Position numbers and translations under genes: made by a program
Shown: positions 59,101 to 64,000 of the stretch, one piece after another
How positions within the stretch are numbered: the first letter of the stretch is position 1
Layout: each line of letters starts with the position of its first letter
The notes under the pieces: model-generated
Databases searched by the model: none
What the model saw: only the letters and a program-made list of their open reading frames with translations
What the model was told of the DNA's origin: nothing
Assembly (NCBI GenBank): GCA_034440615.1
Contig: JAOTOM010003821.1
Location: forward strand, 1 to 64,000
Reading direction: 5' to 3'
Source of the DNA: Ashinkailepas kermadecensis
Taxonomy: Eukaryota; Arthropoda; Thecostraca; Neolepadidae
Length of the DNA: 64,000 bases

Positions 59101-59300
59101 CTCCTTTTCGTCATGGGGCCTCCTTTTCGTCCTGGGGGGCCTCCTCCCAATCTCTGTTCTACGTCTCTGATAGAGACTTGATTATATTTCCTGGTGGCCT
59201 CGTCAGTTTTGAGGCCTCATTGACAGCATGATATTATGTCCCGTCGGCCTCCTTGCTCACCTTTTTTGCTGTGCATTTGCGGATAGGGGCCTCCTCAAAT
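56150..59300. repeat. GGGCCTCCTTTTCGTCCTGG minisatellite with higher-order structure
   Basis: From 56150 to about 57530 the units are degenerate (GGGGCCTCCT words 20-35 bp apart). From 57540 to 59170 they become near-identical 19-21-bp GGGCCTCCTTTTCGTCCTGG units, grouped into larger blocks of about 60-130 bp by an insert CCCAATCTCTGTTCTACGTC. The sharp rise in identity marks the recently amplified part. All frames are open on both strands; the apparent Phe/Ser/Pro-rich proteins are artefacts. Confidence 0.95.
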
Positions 59301-59381
59301 TTCAGGGGGGGCGGCGCCCCCCCAGTTTCACGGCAGGGGGGACGACTGCCGCCCCCTGCCCCCCCGGTGGCGACGCCCTTG

Positions 59382-59389
59382 GCTAGCAC
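59382..59389. repeat. 8-bp target-site duplication, right
   Basis: GCTAGCAC, identical to 51868-51875. Confidence 0.85.
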
Positions 59390-59865
59390 CAATAATGCGA
59401 AGCCTCCACCTATGTACACACAATAGCAACTTCAGTGCCAACCATAACCATTTGGGTGTCCAAGCGTCGTCCAAGTGCATCTTACTCAAGATACGCCAAG
59501 GACAGCTGTTCATCTTACAACCATTTCTGGGTGTCATAAAGTCATTTGTGGGTCATCCTCACACCAATAAGAGGAAGCCACATCATTGTACTAAGCATGC
59601 TACCCAGGGTGCGCACATTGGTAGAGATGCATCACAGCTAATACAGGAGCACTGGTGATTTCGAGGGAGGGCGGAATGGTGGGGGTTAAAGATCCCCTCC
59701 CAAACGTTTGTAGCTAGATGCAAAATACGATGACTTTTTCTCGCAAATTCAAATGATCGCACAGCTCTTGCATCAATGCAATTAGCGCCTCTGGAGTTAT
59801 TGTGCATTCAAAACTAAGAACTGTTGTGCAAGGTTCGCTTTTCGAAGCCCGGTAGCGGGTCACCA
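59390..59865. other. No recognisable feature
   Basis: Unique-looking sequence to the right of the composite element, no gene signal. Confidence 0.4.
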
Positions 59866-60430
59866 GCGCCGAGCCAGTTTGGCGACATTGGTAGCGGCTA
59901 CAGCCAGTGCCGAGACTTACGTCTTGGCTAATCAATCACCTTGCACACCTCACTATCACCGCAGGCGCTGGCAGGCGTCACTCACGGCCAACAATATCAC
60001 ATTCCTCCGTCATTCCTACCACGGCTGGGCCTGGCTGGCAGCCAGTCGGTTGTTCCACCTCACCGCAGCGCAAGTGAATCAGCGAGACGTCGTCTGTTTG
60101 CGGCGTCTCCCGTCCCATTTCACCGTCGCCGCCACCGCTGACGGCGAAGCGGGTCGTCTGGCAAAAAGCGGTCGGCGCCTGGCGCGCCGGAAGTCCGCGG
60201 GCGGCGGGGCGGCCGGCCAGTGACTCACCGCGAGGTGGCGTTCTCACGGCCCGCGCGTGGCTCGGGGCGCCGCGATCGCCTCCGATGCCGTACGCGGCAG
60301 TAATGGCGCGGCAGAGCTGCCGCCGGCTCGACCGGGCGGCAGCGAATACTGACGGAACGGTCTGCGGAGGGGGCGACGGAGGGCGGCCGAACGATGACTG
60401 GACGGCGAATAGCGGAGCGTTCACACGGAC
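59866..60430. promoter_or_regulatory. CpG-rich island of unknown role
   Basis: About 560 bp of CG-dense sequence with motif-free, Arg/Ala-rich ORFs on both strands. It may be a promoter or exon; no start-plus-donor combination convinces me. Confidence 0.3.
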
Positions 60431-60489
60431 ATGGTGTCGATACTCAATGATACATCCCTGAGCAGCCGCATAGCGACGAAAGTGGGCTG

Positions 60490-60575
60490 GACGGAGATCG
60501 AACTGTGTAACATCTGCCAACCGCCCGCCTTTTCCTCAGCTGAGTTCACTAACCTCTACCCCAGTGACACTGGCG
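60490..60575 (-). repeat. tRNA-like SINE head (minus strand)
   Basis: On the minus strand, TGGGGTAGAGGTTAGTG (60563-60547) fits a pol III A box. About 42 nt later, AGTTCGATCTCC (60504 downward) fits a degraded B box (GGTTCGANTCC). This pairing is typical of tRNA-derived SINEs. The tail and boundaries are not defined. A 55-codon plus-strand ORF (60431-60598) covers the same bases and is probably accidental. Confidence 0.4.
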
Positions 60576-60663
60576 CTCGTATTCGGGAAAATATGTAGAA
60601 GCACAACTAACACCAGAGGAGCGTAAACAGATGTAGTCATGGGGGTGAAATCCAATTCCTCCA

Positions 60664-60760
60664 TCAACAGCAGTGAAAATGAGTGCTTTGCCATGACTCG
60701 TCTCACAATCGAAAGGTTGTGGGTTCGAGTCTCACCTGTCGCTACTCTTCGCCCGCGACC
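60664..60760 (+). repeat. tRNA-like SINE head (plus strand)
   Basis: CATGACTCGTCTCACAATCG, then the T-arm GTGGG-TTCGAGT-CTCAC (60719-60735), which pairs 5 of 5 with one G-T. It contains the B box GGTTCGAGTC. The A-box half (about 60674-60692) is poor and the anticodon stem has only about three pairs, so it is not a functional tRNA; a SINE remnant is likelier. Confidence 0.4.
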
Positions 60761-60905
60761 AATCGGCGTGAGAGATTGGCGACGCTACATGACTGAACGG
60801 TCGACGTGTCGTACAATCAATAACCATGACAAGTATTCCGGTTCTGGAACGGAGAGCAATACATGGCAATACATACGCTCATAACCCTCTTATGGAAAAT
60901 GGTCG

Positions 60906-61012
60906 TCCCCACTTGTTCACCTGTCCTGGTAGAGTGGTGTCCCCACTTGTTCACCTGTCCTGGTAGAATGGCGTCCCCACTTGTTCACCTGTCCTGGTAG
61001 AGTCGGGTCCAG
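60906..61012. repeat. 33-35-bp tandem repeat, 3 units
   Basis: CCCCACTTGTTCACCTGTCC plus TGGTAGAGTGG(C/T)GT, nearly identical copies. Confidence 0.95.
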
Positions 61013-61545
61013 AACGAACACAACAAATATGGCGTGCCGTCTCCTATATGCGCCATTGGGCAGCGGCGGCGGCTGTGGTGACTCGGCGGTTGCTGCGGTT
61101 GTGGTTAGTGCACTAGGAGGCTGAGATACTTGGATCCGCATAAGTTCTTTTGTCCGAACCACACTAATATCGAAACCACGACAGCGATCGCGCCCATGAT
61201 ATGATAAAATTCATGGCGATGATCTGCGAAATCGGTGCCTTCACGCGGGGCAGCGGAATTCAATCCTTTCCGACCACACCTTAGTGCACAGGCCGCGCAG
61301 GAATGCTATCGGTGCCCCGGCGGCTGCTTAACGGAGGCCATTTGCATTAATGGATGCAATATCCCGGCTGAAACACAGTAAACCCACACAGTACCGTTCC
61401 TTTCAATGCTCTCGGATCGCCCACAGGAATGGATCATTTCTTTCTCACGACCAGTACAGCAGGTGGAATGCTCGAGGCGGGAAGGTACAGAAGTCGCCGG
61501 AAGTGGGGAGCTGTGTCGGGTGTTGCCGAGCGTGCTGCCGTGTGG
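61013..61545. other. No recognisable feature
   Basis: Mixed sequence; the plus ORF at 61350-61661 has no known motif and ends in a local repeat. Confidence 0.35.
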
Positions 61546-61655
61546 CTACCAGACAGACTGAGAAAAGAGGACCGACAGGTTACCAGCTACCAGACAGACT
61601 GAGGCGAGAGCATGGGGACCGAAAGGCTACCAGCTACCAGCTAGACCATGATACC
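61546..61655. repeat. Short CTACCAG-type repeats
   Basis: GCTACCAGACAGACTGAG occurs at about 61546 and 61588, followed by three GCTACCA words. Confidence 0.8.
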
Positions 61656-61734
61656 AGCTAGGCTAGGCCAAACTAATCATCTACACAGCGCATTCCCAGG
61701 GTCATGAGAGGAGGTACAGTTTTTCCATAGACAA

Positions 61735-61895
61735 CCAGCGAGATGATTTGCGGAGACGTAGTAACTAATTGGCCAGACAATGAGAGATGACCAGCGAGGT
61801 GATATACCGAGACGTTGTAACTAATAGGTCAGACAATGAGAGATGACCAGCGAGGTGATATACCGAGACGTAGTAACTAATAGGTCAGACCATGA
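61735..61895. repeat. 56-bp tandem repeat, 3 units
   Basis: GAGACGTAGTAACTAAT-type blocks lie 56 bp apart (about 61754, 61810 and 61866) with AGATGACCAGCGAGGTGATA between them. Confidence 0.95.
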
Positions 61896-61899
61896 GATG

Positions 61900-62008
61900 A
61901 GTCCTGTAATGCTATATTTCTGGATGATTAACAAGGGACAGAACATCACTGAGTCCTGGAATGCTATATTTCTGGATCATTGGCATGGACAAGGAACATC
62001 ACTGAGTC
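61900..62008. repeat. 52-bp tandem repeat, 2 units
   Basis: GAGTCCTGGAATGCTATATT is repeated about 52 bp apart, followed each time by GGAACATCACT. Confidence 0.9.
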
Positions 62009-62330
62009 CGACTCAGGAGACTAATGATCCAAATTATAGCTACCACTTGTGAAGTGTCAAAGTGCGAGGAAGGAATTCCTCAGCTCAGAACATCAAGACA
62101 AGAAGTAAGAATGGAATGCATGTGCAACGAAGAGTTAGGATTTATTCATGCCAGGTGAAGTCTGACCTTCTGAAGACAGAAGCGGGGGTCAGGTCGTACC
62201 ACTGCGATTCGATTGGTTCACCAATCGGACCGCTTTATCTCCAGCTGCATGTCTACTGAGACAGAATCAGATCTCGACACAAACCTATTCTGGGTGCACT
62301 TGCTCTAGCGAGTCGAGCATTGGTCATGGT
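62009..62330. other. No recognisable feature
   Basis: Unique-looking sequence without gene signal. Confidence 0.4.
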
Positions 62331-63110
62331 CTTTCGACACCCCCATACCGCACGCGTGTGGCTCGGCAGCTGCAGAAGTTCTGTACGGCAGCTGCAGCTG
62401 GGGCCATACCGGAGTCGCGACCTCACACCCAGTTTAGTCGCTGGCCATCCGGGACAAAGCGGACGGCCGCTGTGTAAATACACACTCCGACGTCAGCTCC
62501 GAGGCGGCTTTGTGGAAGCCGTCTCCGCCATCTGGGGCGCGCCTGCCGCCACCTTCGCGGAACGGCGCGCCGGAATCGTCTCGGCCGCGCCGGAAGCGCA
62601 ATAATTGCCGCGCGGCGGCGAATCATGAGTTTGGCGGCGGGTCAGCGAGGGAGCGCGGGACTTCCGAGCCGGCGGCCATTAGCGAGGATAGTGACCGCGG
62701 TGCCGACAACAGCGCAGACGGAGCCGACCGAACGGGCGGCCATCAGCGAGGATAGTGACCGCGGTGCCGACAACGGCGCAGACGGAGCCGACCGAACGGG
62801 CGGCCGTCAGCGAGGATAGTGACCGCGGTGCCGACAACGGCGCAGACGGAGCCGACCGAACGGGCGGCCGTCAGCGAGGATAGTGACCGCGGCGATAGCG
62901 GCGCAGACGGAGCCGACCGAAGGGGCGCGGCGCGACCCGAGGAAGTGGACAATTACGGCGGCTATGGCGCGACCTAGCCACTGCAGCTGCCCTGCCTCGC
63001 CCGACACACAAAGCCCACCCGTGCACCGCCGGCCATGCTTAGCCAGAGAACAGCTGCCGATGAAGCCCCGGGCCCCGGAAGGCAGGGGCCGCCTGCCCAC
63101 GCCATGGGCT
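62331..63110. promoter_or_regulatory. CpG-rich island containing a 63-bp array
   Basis: Strongly CG-dense segment flanked by AT-richer DNA. Overlapping ORFs on both strands have no recognisable domain. It could be a CpG promoter or first exon, as suggested for the similar island at 21.6-23.2 kb, but without a start-plus-donor pair I can defend. Confidence 0.35.
62681..62930. repeat. 63-bp tandem repeat, 4 units
   Basis: AGCGAGGATAGTGACCGCGG begins at 62681, 62744, 62807 and 62876; the last unit is shortened internally. The period equals 21 codons, which keeps frames open in both directions. Confidence 0.95.
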
Positions 63111-64000
63111 TGATGCGATGCTGTGAGCCAGGCCGCAACTCCGCAGCTCCGGTGCGCTAGTCTGTTGACCCTGACATTTGGCTGAAATCCAAGTGTTTTG
63201 GGTTGAGGGGAAGTGGTGACACGTCATCCGTTCCAGTAACTGGGGCTGAACTAGGTGAGATAGTGGCCTTGTGGTACGCTTTGATTCATAGCGTTGATGT
63301 CGATGGTGGGAAGTGGTGAGGATGGGATGGAGAACTGTCATGTGCTCCAGTTTGGGAAGCGGGGATGCGAAGGAAGGCTCTGATTCTGTCAGCGTCTTAC
63401 AAAGTGCCGTTCGGAGGAGGGAAGGCATTGAACCATGGGTTGGGTTAGTTGGGTAACATGAAGGGGATAATGCTGCTGCTGACTGATGACTCTGTTGGAA
63501 GTTAACCCTCAGTCTTTCGTCTTTCCGTCTTTCCGGTCAGACACTCACACCCCGTCTCGGGGAGGGGGGTCGATACATTCCCCCTCTAATTTCCAAACTA
63601 AGCATCACACGAAAACGAAAGAGGTGCAATCGGAAAGTGCTCGACGAGTAGGGTTCGAAACCACACCCACAATTTTATACCCCAACAAATTACGTCACAA
63701 GGGGTCTATGTTATCATGATTGACATCTTTTATTTTGCTTTGGGGTGTTCATTTTGGGGAGATTTTAAATTCAAAAATTATTTGGAATCAGAAAAGGAAG
63801 GCAAAGTCGACCATTGCCCTACAATTTTTGCCCACACAAAAATCAACATTTTTTTTTATTTGAAGAAAAAAATGAGTTTTCAATTTTCTTTCATTTTTCC
63901 CTCCTCTAATCAGTAAAGAGGACCGCGAAACGTTGTTTGAAGCCAACTTGTCGCCATACAGATTTTTACTTTAGCCAGAATCTTCGATTTTAGCCGTAAT
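63111..64000. other. No supported gene
   Basis: Becomes AT-rich rightwards, with T and A runs near 63845-63875. GCGAAACGTTG at 63924 resembles the conserved tail of PLE hammerhead regions but lacks the rest. A GGTTCGAAACC B-box-like word sits at about 63651. Confidence 0.35.

Larger units (their letters stand above)
51876..59381. mobile_element. 7.5-kb composite hAT-type element with perfect target duplication
   Basis: The left terminus CAGTGGCGTCGCCACG (51876) and right terminus GGTGGCGACGCCCTTG (ending 59381) are inverted copies with two or three mismatches, of the CAG(T/G)GGCG type used by hAT transposons, which make 8-bp duplications. Both flanks are exactly GCTAGCAC. G-runs or C-runs follow both ends inward. 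Interior: about 1.1 kb of unique AT-rich sequence containing GGGGGCCTCC, a nested family 1 copy (52978-56130), then a GGGCCTCCT-type array to 59300. No transposase is seen, so movement would have needed an enzyme supplied in trans. The perfect duplication despite degenerate interior repeats suggests fairly recent insertion of an already old composite. Confidence 0.8.

Noticed and set aside
57678..59231. ORFs up to 287 codons, Phe/Ser/Pro-rich
   Set aside because: Translation of the GGGCCTCCTTTTCG minisatellite in all frames.
60431..60598. 55-codon plus-strand ORF starting MVSILNDTSL in good initiation context
   Set aside because: It overlaps a tRNA-like SINE head on the opposite strand and has no donor, domain or neighbour supporting a gene.
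60664..60760. Functional tRNA gene
   Set aside because: The T-arm is good, but the A-box half and anticodon stem do not form; kept only as a SINE-like remnant.

Overview
The window looks like intergenic, repeat-dominated DNA from a large animal genome, most likely an arthropod. There are no prokaryotic operons, ribosome-binding sites or dense ORFs. Coding signal is limited to one plausible CpG-rich first exon and decayed Penelope-like retroelements (PLEs). A short run of TTAGG, the arthropod telomere motif, sits near 49.39 kb. I cannot name the species; a crustacean or chelicerate is a guess from the PLE, hAT and minisatellite content.

Layout. 0-12.4 kb: a 36-bp minisatellite, a small hAT-like MITE, a ~3-kb decayed palindrome (about 2.39-5.38 kb), many minisatellites (38, 26, 42, 25, 29, 41 and 39 bp units) and CpG-rich islands. 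12.5-14.44 kb: a Penelope-like element (reverse transcriptase plus GIY-YIG endonuclease, minus strand, one in-frame stop). It is bracketed by inverted pLTR segments that carry hammerhead-like folds, and it lies inside a (TA)n tract. 14.9-21.6 kb: a 17-bp array and a 2-kb GTCAGTAGATAGTGG-type minisatellite. 21.6-23.2 kb: the best protein-gene candidate, a minus-strand first coding exon of 303 codons with a strong Kozak start, nine 12-residue repeats and a consensus splice donor. 24-27 kb: a foldback MITE and more tandem repeats. 27.6-30.5 kb: two copies of a second PLE family, head to head, both decayed.

35.9-59.4 kb is dominated by two related-looking non-autonomous hAT-type families. The first (CAGTGGCGTACC termini, about 2.8 kb) is filled with degenerate GGGGCCC-phased units and occurs four or five times. 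The order of its internal segments is conserved, so these are copies of one element and not independent tandem expansions. The second is a single 7.5-kb composite at 51876-59381 with CAGTGGCGTCGCC-type inverted ends and a perfect 8-bp target duplication, GCTAGCAC. It contains a nested, internally palindromic copy of the first family and a 3-kb GGGCCTCCTTTTCG minisatellite. Beyond it lie two tRNA-like SINE heads, more minisatellites and a CpG-rich island.

Nothing here works as a multi-gene pathway. The biology is that of mobile elements and tandem repeats, with one probable gene start. Most long ORFs run through tandem arrays whose period is a multiple of three, or through (TA)n, and are not genes. 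All repeat boundaries were read by eye and are approximate.
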